From: JANYHF01 sp031367715
GTDB lineage: Bacteria > Pseudomonadota > Alphaproteobacteria > Rhizobiales > Hyphomicrobiaceae
Direction: 5' to 3'
DNA: 19,564 nt
NCBI GenBank assembly: GCA_031367715.1
Contig: JANLQJ010000455.1
Span: 1-19,564 of the forward strand
Translations under genes and position numbers: made by a program
Shown: positions 1-7,075 of the stretch, piece by piece
Numbering within the stretch: position 1 is the stretch's first letter
How the letters are laid out: each line of letters opens with the position of its first letter
The notes under the pieces: model-generated
Databases searched by the model: none
What the model saw: only the letters and a program-made list of their open reading frames with translations
What the model was told of the DNA's origin: nothing

Positions 1-88
1 CCACGCGGCCAAATCCCAAACAGCAACAGGCGCTAGATCTGATAGCCGCAATCGCCGTGTAGACAGGCGCCATCACCGCGTTTTGATC

Positions 89-790
89 CTAACGGATTGA
101 AGCGTAAGGGAAATCGTCATCCGAGAGCCAGGAACTTCGGACTAGACCGTGACTGCCCTGATGCGACAGGAACGGCTCCCTGATCCACAGCAGATCATGC
201 GGATCCTGTTCGGCCAGCGGCACACCAGGCCGGATGCCGGCATGCACGAACAGATAGTCGCCGTGCTGCGCCTGCAGCTGCAGCGTCTCGAAAAACAGCC
301 AGTGCCGCGGCGGCACCAGCCCCTCTGTGGTCGGCGGGCCGGCCTCGGGACCATCCAGCAGCAGCGCGGCTCGGACGTAAGACTCTTCGGTCGCCTTGCC
401 GCCATTGGCAATCCACAGCGGAAATCGCTTCACGTCCGCCCAGGCATCGAGCATCAGCCGCTCGTGATTGCCCATCAGAAACTGCGCCGTCATGCCGACC
501 GGCACGTCATGCAGCAGCAGCTTGATGACGCCATGGCTGTCGGGCCCACGATCGACATAGTCGCCGAGGAAAACCAGCCGGTTCTCGACGGCCGCGTGCG
601 AGCTCGCATCAGCCTTGATCAGCTCGACCAGTTCGGCAAGCAGGTCCGCCCGGCCATGGATGTCGCCGACGGCATAGATGCGGAGGTGGTCGGGAAGCTG
701 AGGCACGTTGGCATGGTCCGCTGCGCTGCAGATACAATTGACACGCGATGCCCCGTGACGTGACTTTGCATTGCAGCAAGATTTCGGCAA
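89..790 (-). CDS. PPP-family metallophosphoesterase, C-terminally truncated
   Basis: Calcineurin-like phosphoesterase of the bacterial serine/threonine phosphatase (PPP) type, a dinuclear metal enzyme that hydrolyses phosphoesters, probably in the cytoplasm. Signature blocks are in order: GDIHG (D43, H45), GDYVDRG (D77, D80, R81), GNHE (N108, H109) and VHAG (H183). The usual last block (HGHTP, carrying the final metal-ligand histidine, followed by a conserved INIDTG-type segment) is absent. After WIREPFL (202-208) the sequence diverges and stops at R233, so the protein is short at the C-terminus and may be inactive. The 233-residue form starts at a TTG (788-790). A GTG at 704-706 gives a 205-residue protein beginning just before LPDHLRIYAVGDIHG, which fits the family's usual N-terminus better; neither start has a good Shine-Dalgarno. 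Divergent from the next gene. Family is certain; activity is doubtful. Confidence 0.8.
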   Translation of the reverse strand: MPKSCCNAKSRHGASRVNCICSAADHANVPQLPDHLRIYAVGDIHGRADLLAELVELIKADASSHAAVENRLVFLGDYVDRGPDSHGVIKLLLHDVPVGMTAQFLMGNHERLMLDAWADVKRFPLWIANGGKATEESYVRAALLLDGPEAGPPTTEGLVPPRHWLFFETLQLQAQHGDYLFVHAGIRPGVPLAEQDPHDLLWIREPFLSHQGSHGLVRSSWLSDDDFPYASIR

Positions 791-870
791 GAATGTCTTT
801 CGTGCGGGCCAGAGTGATGGCCATCCACGGCTATGGCCAAGACTAGAATGAAAAGCGCAAAGGACTGAGG

Positions 871-1578
871 ATGGTCGATGCTGGCCAGGAGACGGCAGGC
901 GGTGCAGATCTGGTCGGCGGCCCCAGGCCGCGGGACTGGCTCGCCTGCGGCTGGTTCACGCCCGACTACCGGCCGCTGGCCGAGACGCTGGCCGCACAGC
1001 TAGCGGCCCATGACGTGCCGCACCACATCTTTTCTACCACCAAGATCGGCAACTGGTCGCGCGAGGTGTTGCGCAAGCCGTCGATGATCCAGCGGGCCAT
1101 GCGCGAGCATCCCGATAAGGTCATCATCTTCATGGACGTCGATTGCATCGTGCGTGGGCCACTCGATGAAGCGGCGGTGACGACGGCCGATGTCACCTGC
1201 TCGCTCTATGTCAAAAAGCAGTTCGGCCGCCTGCGCGCCGACCTGTCGTCGCGCGTGGTGGTGATCCGGCCGAGCGCCAGCGCGCGCCGGCTGGTGGAAC
1301 ACTGGGCGCTGGCCTGCCAGGAAGCCAACAGCATCATGCCCGATCTCGGCGACGAGACGGCGCTGATGGTGTCGCTGGCCCGATGTACCGGCGCCGCATG
1401 GTCGGCGATCGATCAGCGCTTTGCCGGGCGCGAGCTTGCCAGGGCTCCCAAAGGAGCGGTCATCGTGCATGACAGCGCCCATGAGGAGTCGACCGTGGTG
1501 CGCCGGGTCCACAAGCAGGCCAAGGCCTGGAAGCGCTGGGCCTTCGGCAGCACCACGCGTGATCTCGCGGTCAAGTAG
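871..1578 (+). CDS. Putative glycosyltransferase (DxD motif)
   Basis: A 235-residue soluble protein without signal peptide or membrane segment. The layout resembles a small nucleotide-diphospho-sugar transferase. An N-terminal alpha/beta half holds ACGWFTPDY, then a KVIIFMDVDC strand end whose D89-V-D91 is a typical DxD motif for metal and nucleotide-sugar binding. A central segment has GDETALMVSLA, where D-E-T-A is reminiscent of the DQ/DE acceptor-side motif of such enzymes. Near the end comes VIVHDSAHEES, with a histidine placed like the late metal-binding His of GT-A folds. It would transfer a sugar to an unknown acceptor, perhaps a surface glycan. The ATG at 871 is preceded by AAAGGA at 859-864, six bases away. 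It is divergent from the phosphoesterase with 80 bp between. The class is inferred from motifs; donor and acceptor are unknown. Confidence 0.6.
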   Translation: MVDAGQETAGGADLVGGPRPRDWLACGWFTPDYRPLAETLAAQLAAHDVPHHIFSTTKIGNWSREVLRKPSMIQRAMREHPDKVIIFMDVDCIVRGPLDEAAVTTADVTCSLYVKKQFGRLRADLSSRVVVIRPSASARRLVEHWALACQEANSIMPDLGDETALMVSLARCTGAAWSAIDQRFAGRELARAPKGAVIVHDSAHEESTVVRRVHKQAKAWKRWAFGSTTRDLAVK

Positions 1579-1661
1579 CCCGTTGGCGATCGCGGTTGCG
1601 CTCCGCCGCAAGTTACCAACGCGCTGTGATCCTAGCGATTGTGCGCTGCCGAGGGTGTATT

Positions 1662-1687
1662 CTCCCGCGTGATCCGAATCACGGGAG
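1662..1687 (+). promoter_or_regulatory. Hairpin masking the ribosome binding site of the DUF2339 gene
   Basis: CTCCCGCGTGAT (1662-1673) can pair with ATCACGGGAG (1678-1687) across a CCGA loop, with a two-base bulge on the left arm. The right arm contains the GGGAG Shine-Dalgarno of the ATG at 1696, so the fold would block ribosome access. It could act as an RNA-thermometer-like or protein-relieved translational control. Only the base pairing is seen; regulation is inferred. Confidence 0.35.
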
Positions 1688-1695
1688 CGGTCGCC

Positions 1696-4407
1696 ATGGA
1701 TTTTTCCTTTTTCTTGTTTGCCGCGCTGTTCATGGTGCTGCTCCTTGGTGGCGCAATCCTGGGCGCGATTGCGTTTTTCAGGCTTGACCGTCTGGCGCAT
1801 GGCGCCAAGGACCAGAGCAGCGAACTCGCCACTCTGCGCGGCCGGATCGCAATCCTGGAGCGCGCGGCCGAGCCGCCGGCCAGCAACCTCATGACGCCAA
1901 CGCCTTCGACTAGCGCGCCAGCGGCCGTCGTTGCGCCGCCAACGCCAGCCGAGCCCGGCGCCCCCTCTCCGTCCGCTCTGCCACAGCCACCACCGCACGG
2001 CCTGCTGCGCCGGCTCGAAGAGCTGATCGGCGGCCGCTTGTCGGTCCTGTTTGGCGGCCTTGCGCTGGCGCTGGGCGGCGTCTTCCTGGTGCGCTACACC
2101 ATCGAGCAGGGGCTGCTTGGACCAGCCGGCCGGATTGCTTTGGGCGCAGTGTTTGCCGCCGCTCTGGCCGCAGCCGGCGAGTATCTGCGGCGCAGCGAAC
2201 CCCAGCGCGATGAGCGCACTGCCGGCATCAGCTACGTTCCTGGCGCCCTCACGGCGGCAGCCATCGTGACGGCCTTCGCCACCATTTATGCCGCCCACGT
2301 CCTCTATGGCTTCCTGGGCCCGGTCAGCGCCTTTGTGCTGCTCGGAGTATGCGGTTTTGCCGCCCTGGCGATTTCGGCCATCCACGGACCAGCGCTGGCC
2401 GCGCTCGGTCTGGTCGGCAGCTTCGCCACGCCGCTGCTGATCGGTGGCGCCACGCCCGATGCCTGGTTGCTGCTCAGCTATCTGATGATCGTGACCTCCG
2501 CCTGCTATTTCACGGCGCACCTGCGGCAGTGGCAGTGGCTGGCCATCGCGGCGACAGTGGGGGCCGATCTTTGGGGTTTGTATTGGCTGGTCGGACATGG
2601 GACCGAGCTGCAGCCTTGGGCACTTGCGACCTACATTCTCGTCCTGACCGCAAGCGCGCTCCTGCTGCTGCGCCGCGACGATACAGAGTCGCCAGCGACC
2701 GCCTCGCCAAATCTCGCTGCACTCGGTCTGGCCACTGTCGATCGACCGCTTACGGGACAACTCGCCGGTCATGCCCTGCTCGCTGTTGGCCTTGGCCTTG
2801 AGGACCGGCTGCACGTGCCATCGATTTGGGCGCTGATGGGCATGTCGCTCATGCTTGGCAGCGCGGCCCGATCCTGGCGATCGCTGGTGATGGGACCAGC
2901 GATCGGTGCTATCAGCGTGGTACTGACCTTTTTCGTCGCCCGCGATCCGTCGGCTGATTTGATGGTCCTTCTTGACCTCACCGGTGGACCACCGGTTGGC
3001 GAGGCACCGTCAGAGTATCTTTGGATTGGCGGCTTCCTCGGCGTCGTCTTCGCGGCGGCCGGGTTCATCGCCTTTCGTGACCGGCGTAGCACCGCTGTCT
3101 GGCCAGTCATATCTGTCGCAACGCCGCTCCTCCTGCTGATCTACGCCTATTGGTTCGCGGTCAGGGTCGACTTTGCCTTCCCGAGTGGCGTCGCTCCGAC
3201 GACGTCGCTGGCGACTGTGGGTGCGCTGGCTGCCATTGCATCGGCTTTCGCTGCCGAAGTCATCAATCGCAGGCCGCGCTCCGTGCTGATTGATTGGGGC
3301 GTCGGCATCTATGCCGCCGGGGCTGTCGCCTTCCTCGCCCTCGGGCTTTCCATGGTGCTCGAAAAGGGCTGGCTGACGGTTGCCCTCGCCGCCATGGCGC
3401 CAGGTCTCGCGCTGATCGAACGCCAGCGCCCGATCGGCGTACTGCGCTGGCTGATCGCCGGCCTTGCCGCCCTGGTGGCGCTGCGCCTGCTCACCGAGCC
3501 GACCATTGTCGGCGGTAATCCGGGCCGGCTGCCGATCGTCAATTGGCTGCTGTACGCCTATGGCCTGCCGGCCGCGGCGTTCTGGTACAGCGCCCGCACG
3601 CTGCGGCAAGGCAGCAACGATCTTCCCGTCAAGATCGCGGAGGCGTCGTCGATCGCCTTTTTTGCCGCGCTGATCGGCGTGGAGATCCGTCACTTCATGA
3701 CCGGCGGCGACATGACTCGCGGCCTAGCCACGCTGGGCGAGTTCGGCCTGTATTCGCTCAGCTGGCTGGGCCTGGCCATTGGCTTGCGCCTGCGCGCCGG
3801 CGGTGACAACGCCGATCTCGTCCAGCGCTATGCCAGCTATTTCTTCGGCGGCCTCGGCACGGTATCGATGCTGCTGGTCAATCTACTGTTGCGCAACCCG
3901 GCGGTGACCGGCATTCCGGTTGGCGAGGGCCTCTTTTTCAACGACCTGCTGCTGGCCTATGGCCTGCCGGCGCTGCTGAGCGGTGGGCTCTATTGGCTGG
4001 CGCGCAAGGCCGAGCCGCGCTGGCTGGCCTGGATACCGGGCAGCGCAGCGCTGATCCTGGCCTTCGGCTATCTGACCTTTGAGGTCGCCCGACTGTTCGA
4101 GGGCCCGCTGATCAGTATGAGCGAGATCCGCGATGGCGAACTCTACGCCTATTCGGTAGCCTGGTTGCTGTTCGCACTCGCGCTGCTGACGGCGGGCATC
4201 CGCTATGGCAGCGCGGTATTGCGGCAGGCCGCGTTCGGGGTGCTGCTGCTGGCGACCTTGAAGGTGTTCCTGGTCGACCTGGCGGGCCTTACCGGGCTGC
4301 AGCAGGCCGGGTCCTTCATCGGCCTCGGCCTAGCCCTGATCGGCATCGGCCTAGCCTATCAGCGGCTGGTGCTGAGGGCCCCGGCGGCCGTGGCGCCGCC
4401 GGGATAG
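1696..4407 (+). CDS. DUF2339 polytopic inner-membrane protein
   Basis: A 903-residue integral membrane protein of the DUF2339 family; its function is not established. The order is: an N-terminal transmembrane helix (about 3-27), a short heptad-like stretch (LATLRGRIAILERA), a Pro/Ala-rich linker (about 65-110), then the family hallmark GGRLSVLFGGLALALGG followed by VRYTIEQGLLGPAGR, and some two dozen hydrophobic segments to the C-terminus. The ATG at 1696 is chosen over an in-frame GTG at 1639 for two reasons. It has a Shine-Dalgarno GGGAG (1683-1687) eight bases upstream, and it places the membrane helix at the very N-terminus as in the family. The GTG start would add a 19-residue cytoplasmic-looking extension. 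The gene ends 12 bp from the convergent stop of ndk. Codon use is uniform with its neighbours. Family assignment is firm; the role (cell-envelope related) is only a guess. Confidence 0.85.
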   Translation: MDFSFFLFAALFMVLLLGGAILGAIAFFRLDRLAHGAKDQSSELATLRGRIAILERAAEPPASNLMTPTPSTSAPAAVVAPPTPAEPGAPSPSALPQPPPHGLLRRLEELIGGRLSVLFGGLALALGGVFLVRYTIEQGLLGPAGRIALGAVFAAALAAAGEYLRRSEPQRDERTAGISYVPGALTAAAIVTAFATIYAAHVLYGFLGPVSAFVLLGVCGFAALAISAIHGPALAALGLVGSFATPLLIGGATPDAWLLLSYLMIVTSACYFTAHLRQWQWLAIAATVGADLWGLYWLVGHGTELQPWALATYILVLTASALLLLRRDDTESPATASPNLAALGLATVDRPLTGQLAGHALLAVGLGLEDRLHVPSIWALMGMSLMLGSAARSWRSLVMGPAIGAISVVLTFFVARDPSADLMVLLDLTGGPPVGEAPSEYLWIGGFLGVVFAAAGFIAFRDRRSTAVWPVISVATPLLLLIYAYWFAVRVDFAFPSGVAPTTSLATVGALAAIASAFAAEVINRRPRSVLIDWGVGIYAAGAVAFLALGLSMVLEKGWLTVALAAMAPGLALIERQRPIGVLRWLIAGLAALVALRLLTEPTIVGGNPGRLPIVNWLLYAYGLPAAAFWYSARTLRQGSNDLPVKIAEASSIAFFAALIGVEIRHFMTGGDMTRGLATLGEFGLYSLSWLGLAIGLRLRAGGDNADLVQRYASYFFGGLGTVSMLLVNLLLRNPAVTGIPVGEGLFFNDLLLAYGLPALLSGGLYWLARKAEPRWLAWIPGSAALILAFGYLTFEVARLFEGPLISMSEIRDGELYAYSVAWLLFALALLTAGIRYGSAVLRQAAFGVLLLATLKVFLVDLAGLTGLQQAGSFIGLGLALIGIGLAYQRLVLRAPAAVAPPG

Positions 4408-4419
4408 GCAAAACCGGGT

Positions 4420-4845
4420 TCAGCCGACGATTTCGAAGCCGGCAAAGTTGAGCGCGATCTCGGCTGCGGCATTCTCGGTGCTGTCGGATCCATGCACCGA
4501 ATTGCGCTCGATGCCCTCGGCGAATTCCTTGCGGATGGTGCCGGCGTCGGCCTTAGCCGGGTCGGTGGCGCCCATGATTTCGCGGTACTTTTTGACTGCG
4601 TTCTCGCCCTCGAGCACCTGCATCACGATCGGGCCGGAGGTCATGAACTTGACCAGATCGTTGTAGAACGGCCGCGCTTTGTGCACTTCGTAGAATTTCC
4701 GCGCTTGCGCCTCGCTCCAATGCGTCCGCTTCTGGGCGATGATGCGCAGGCCCGCCTTCTCGATCTTGGCGTTGATGGCGCCGGTGAGATTTCGTGCCGT
4801 GGCGTCTGGCTTGATCATGGAAAACGTGCGCTCGATGGCCATCAT
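4420..4845 (-). CDS. ndk: Nucleoside diphosphate kinase
   Basis: Transfers the gamma-phosphate of ATP to nucleoside diphosphates through a phospho-histidine intermediate, balancing the NTP and dNTP pools in the cytoplasm. The protein is of normal family length (140-141 residues). It shows the N-terminal ERTFSMIKPDA block with the nucleotide-binding Lys, the YEVHKARPF segment and the active-site NSVHGSD with the catalytic His (H117 counted from the second Met). Two ATGs are adjacent (4843-4845 and 4840-4842). AAGGGA (complement of 4851-4856) lies 5 and 8 bases from them, so the second, giving MAIERTFS as in homologues, is slightly preferred. It follows the acyltransferase gene on the same strand after a 72-bp gap and may be co-transcribed with it. 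It converges on the DUF2339 gene with only 12 bp between stops. Confidence 0.97.
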   Translation of the reverse strand: MMAIERTFSMIKPDATARNLTGAINAKIEKAGLRIIAQKRTHWSEAQARKFYEVHKARPFYNDLVKFMTSGPIVMQVLEGENAVKKYREIMGATDPAKADAGTIRKEFAEGIERNSVHGSDSTENAAAEIALNFAGFEIVG

Positions 4846-4917
4846 TGTGGTCCCTTGTTGTCAGGCGGCGATAAGGTTCGGTGATGCCGCGCCTTATAGC
4901 TGCGCGATGGCTTGGCT

Positions 4918-6087
4918 TCAAGCTGGAGCCGGCACACCGCCTTCAAGTTGGGCCGGCGAGCGCTTTGCCGTGCTCCAGCGCCAGCTGCGGCCATAGGCCG
5001 TGATTGGCTCCTCGACTAGCTTGGTGCCGATCCAACCCACCAGCACCGCCAGCGGCAGCGCGGCCAGCGTGACCAGCCATTGGGCCGGCGTTGCAATACC
5101 CGGACGGTCGCCCAGCAGCAATCCATGCATGAGGCCGAGCACCGCCAGATGCGTCAGGTAGACCGAATACGACGTGCGGCCAAAGAAACAGAGCACCGGC
5201 GAGACGAAGCGGCGCGCTTCGGGGGCTCCGCGCACCAGGCTGAGCAGAAAGGCTGCAGCGGCGATCGACACCAGCAGACGGGCAAAGATCTGGAAGACCG
5301 GGCCGTCGACGCCACCGTCCAGGCGGATCAGCACGTTGGTTGCCACCAGCATGACGACCGGGATGACACGCAGCGCCATGTCATAGCGCTTCCAGTCGAT
5401 GCCGTCAGTCTTGATCAGCAGGCCTGCGATCAAGCCGCAGATCAACGTATCGGCGATGCCCGGCAGCAGGACCGTGGTCGACATGGCCGGCAGGAAGCCG
5501 GTCAACAGGATGCAGGCGCGCAACGCCACCGTGCCAATCAGCCCCGCCAACAGAACACCCAGCAGATGCCGCCGTGGCACGAAGATGAGCAGCGCCGGAG
5601 CAATGAGATAGAATTGCTCCTCGACCGCCAGCGTCCAGGTTGGTGCCAGCCAGTGCGGACCGAAGCTGTCGCTGGCAACGAAAAAGAACACCTGCGTGAA
5701 GGTCAAATAGGACCAGAGCGGCACCACCGAATGCACATTCAGCCAGCCCGCATGGTCGAAGGCCACGAGGCACGCGAACACCAGCGTGACGCAAACCAGA
5801 TAGACCGGCAGCGTGCGGCAAAGTCGGCGCACATAAAAGACGACAAGGAAGTTGGCGCAGTCCTTCTTCTCAAGGATCAGCCGCCCGACCAGAAAGCCGC
5901 TCAAGACAAAGAACGCCACCACCGCCAGCCACCCGACGGCCAACCCAGGGACGCCATGGGGCACTTCGGCGAAATAGTGTGACACCAGCACGAACAGTGT
6001 CATCAGGCCGCGAAAGCCGTCGAGAGCGACCATCCGCTCGGCACCGCCCTGCGCGGTCCCGGCCTGGGTGCTGCTCAATCGTGCCAT
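4918..6087 (-). CDS. Membrane O-acyltransferase, OafA/YrhL (acyltransferase 3) family
   Basis: A 389-residue polytopic inner-membrane protein of the acyltransferase 3 family. Such enzymes move acyl groups, usually acetyl, onto sugars of lipopolysaccharide, exopolysaccharide, peptidoglycan or small molecules. Hallmarks are VALDGFRGL (20-28) at the start of the first helix, the essential-type histidine H37 (VSHYF), FFVLSGFLVGR (59-69), the RR-containing loop before helix 3, and WTLAVEEQFYL (151-161). A late LVEEP motif sits after the last helix. About ten hydrophobic segments are visible. The ATG at 6087 has only a weak Shine-Dalgarno (AAGAG about 6 bases upstream); Met19 (6033) is a possible alternative that starts right at the conserved block. 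It lies upstream of ndk on the same strand. Substrate cannot be told from sequence; the glycosyltransferase nearby makes a surface glycan plausible. Confidence 0.9.
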   Translation of the reverse strand: MARLSSTQAGTAQGGAERMVALDGFRGLMTLFVLVSHYFAEVPHGVPGLAVGWLAVVAFFVLSGFLVGRLILEKKDCANFLVVFYVRRLCRTLPVYLVCVTLVFACLVAFDHAGWLNVHSVVPLWSYLTFTQVFFFVASDSFGPHWLAPTWTLAVEEQFYLIAPALLIFVPRRHLLGVLLAGLIGTVALRACILLTGFLPAMSTTVLLPGIADTLICGLIAGLLIKTDGIDWKRYDMALRVIPVVMLVATNVLIRLDGGVDGPVFQIFARLLVSIAAAAFLLSLVRGAPEARRFVSPVLCFFGRTSYSVYLTHLAVLGLMHGLLLGDRPGIATPAQWLVTLAALPLAVLVGWIGTKLVEEPITAYGRSWRWSTAKRSPAQLEGGVPAPA

Positions 6088-6223
6088 GGGAGACTCTTGC
6101 CTGGAACACCGCGATACGTGCCGGTAGCCACTGCAAAAACGGCGCCATGCGTCAGTCCACAGGACGGCTGATCTGTCGCCCGCTCTGGCGCATGGTGAAC
6201 GAACCGTTTACAAGTGACCCGCC

Positions 6224-6267
6224 GACCCCGTAGCTCAGATGGATTGAGCACCCGCCTTCTCAGCGGT
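6224..6267 (+). pseudogene. tRNA-Arg-like 5' fragment (degenerate tRNA remnant)
   Basis: Matches the 5' half of a tRNA: acceptor strand GACCCCG (6224-6230), TA, D-stem GCTC/GAGC (6233-6236, 6246-6249) and an anticodon arm CCCGC-CTTCTCA-GCGGT (6251-6267). That arm carries a TCT anticodon but has one unpaired end. After this, no T-arm consensus and no matching 3' acceptor strand are seen. About 34 of 43 positions match the intact tRNA-Arg 134 bp downstream. It is either a decayed tandem copy or a scar of recombination at the tRNA. It is not expected to be charged. Confidence 0.65.
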
Positions 6268-6357
6268 TGCTCAGGATCGCAAAAAGTGTTGGAATACAGA
6301 CGTTTGCCAGTTTGCCGGAAGCGCGCGAACCGTTTTCTGGCCCGTATCAATGGTTTA

Positions 6358-6434
6358 GGACCCGTAGCTCAACCGGATAGAGCACTCGCCTTCTAAGCGA
6401 GCGGTTGCGTGTTCAAGTCACGCCGGGTTCGCCA
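6358..6434 (+). tRNA. tRNA-Arg(UCU), CCA encoded
   Basis: A complete 77-base cloverleaf. The acceptor GGACCCG pairs with CGGGTTC (one G-U pair). The D-stem is GCTC/GAGC. The anticodon arm is CTCGC-CTTCTAA-GCGAG, giving anticodon TCT, which reads AGA and AGG arginine codons. The variable loop is 5 nt, and the T-arm is GCGTG-TTCAAGT-CACGC. The discriminator is G and CCA is encoded at 6432-6434. No convincing promoter or T-rich terminator was found immediately around it. A decayed relative lies just upstream. Confidence 0.96.
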
Positions 6435-6589
6435 TGTTTGGTGGCGATGCGTGTTGTTGCAAAAACCTGATTGGCTACCCAGCGCGCCTCACTCGCGAAC
6501 CGATGCCACCTGCGTGCCCTTTTGTCATATTTGATGTGGTCGCGGCAGCAAAGACCCAGCGACGGTGACAATGATCGCATCGATAGCAG

Positions 6590-6639
6590 CGCGTCCCGGA
6601 ATCTGGCGCGTCTCCTTGCGCGGCAGACTCCGGGACGCG
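6590..6639. repeat. Large imperfect inverted repeat (50-nt hairpin)
   Basis: Outer arms CGCGTCCCGGA (6590-6600) and TCCGGGACGCG (6629-6639) are exact complements of 11 bp. The pairing continues inward past an A/C mismatch through TCTG/CAGA, a G/G mismatch and CGCG/CGCG to an eight-base loop TCTCCTTG. That gives 21-base arms with only two mismatches. No T-run flanks it on either strand, so it is not a classical intrinsic terminator. It could be a mRNA 3'-end processing structure, a REP-like element or part of a small RNA. Confidence 0.5.
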
Positions 6640-6686
6640 GATGGATAGTTTCGCTCAGCGGTACGATAAGCTGTTTGTCCGAAATG

Positions 6687-6721
6687 AAACGCCGCCACGA
6701 CATACGTTCGAGACGGCGTTT
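6687..6721 (-). terminator. Terminator-like stem downstream of the giant peroxidase gene
   Basis: AAACGCCG (6687-6694) and CGGCGTTT (6714-6721) form an exact 8-bp inverted repeat with a 19-base loop. The stem lies 55 bp beyond the stop codon at 6777. Read on the minus strand, the stem is followed by CATTTCGG, so the 3' arm plus flank is fairly U-rich (GTTTCATTT). It is a weak but suitably placed candidate for the 3' end of the giant transcript. Confidence 0.4.
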
Positions 6722-6776
6722 GGTGCTGGTATCAGTGGAACCGCTTCTGCCCTTCGTGCCTGGTCAGACCAGACGG

Positions 6777-7075
6777 CTAGAGGTTGAAGTCCGCCGCATT
6801 CATTGCCGCAGTCAGATTGGCATTCGACTGCACCTGGATCTGGAAGTCGATCGTCGTGTGACCGGCGGTGTGGCCCTCGATGAGCCAGGAGTTGCTTCCG
6901 TTGGCGATCACGTGGATCTGGCCGTTTGTATCAGTGAATGCCCCGCCGTTGGCCACGAAGCCGAAGCCTTGATCACCGGCTACCGCAGAGTTGGCATCGA
7001 TGGCGGACAGATCGATGAGATCACCAGGATTGTCACCAGGATTGTCGAAGCCGGTGATGATATCGCGATTGGCAG
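6777..7075 (-). other. Serralysin-like C-terminal region, probable type I secretion signal
   Basis: The last hundred or so residues read DIITGFD, a GDLIDLSAID motif, an acidic/aromatic segment and a final stretch ending AADFNL. This is the pattern of the peptidase M10 serralysin C-terminal domain, in which the uncleaved signal lies in the last 50-60 residues. With the missing Sec signal at the N-terminus, it points to an ABC transporter/membrane fusion protein/TolC-type export route. Confidence 0.75.

Larger units (their letters stand above)
6435..6776. other. Intergenic region between tRNA-Arg and the giant peroxidase gene
   Basis: 342 bp with no credible protein gene on either strand; short open frames here have no Shine-Dalgarno or recognisable sequence. 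It holds a large imperfect hairpin (6590-6639) and a stem with a U-rich flank (6687-6721), described separately. The part 6435-6589 shows nothing I can name. Confidence 0.6.

Noticed and set aside
1000..2814. A 604-residue minus-strand open frame opposite the glycosyltransferase and DUF2339 genes
   Set aside because: It spans the gap between two well-supported plus-strand genes. Its product is a Q/R/G/A-rich shadow without any family features.
5080..5982. A 300-residue plus-strand open frame opposite the acyltransferase gene
   Set aside because: Composition is Q/H/R/D-rich, as expected for the antisense of a membrane protein; the minus strand has clear acyltransferase 3 motifs.
6413..6703. 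Short open frames in the gap after tRNA-Arg
   Set aside because: They overlap the tRNA end or the hairpin, lack ribosome binding sites and resemble no known protein.
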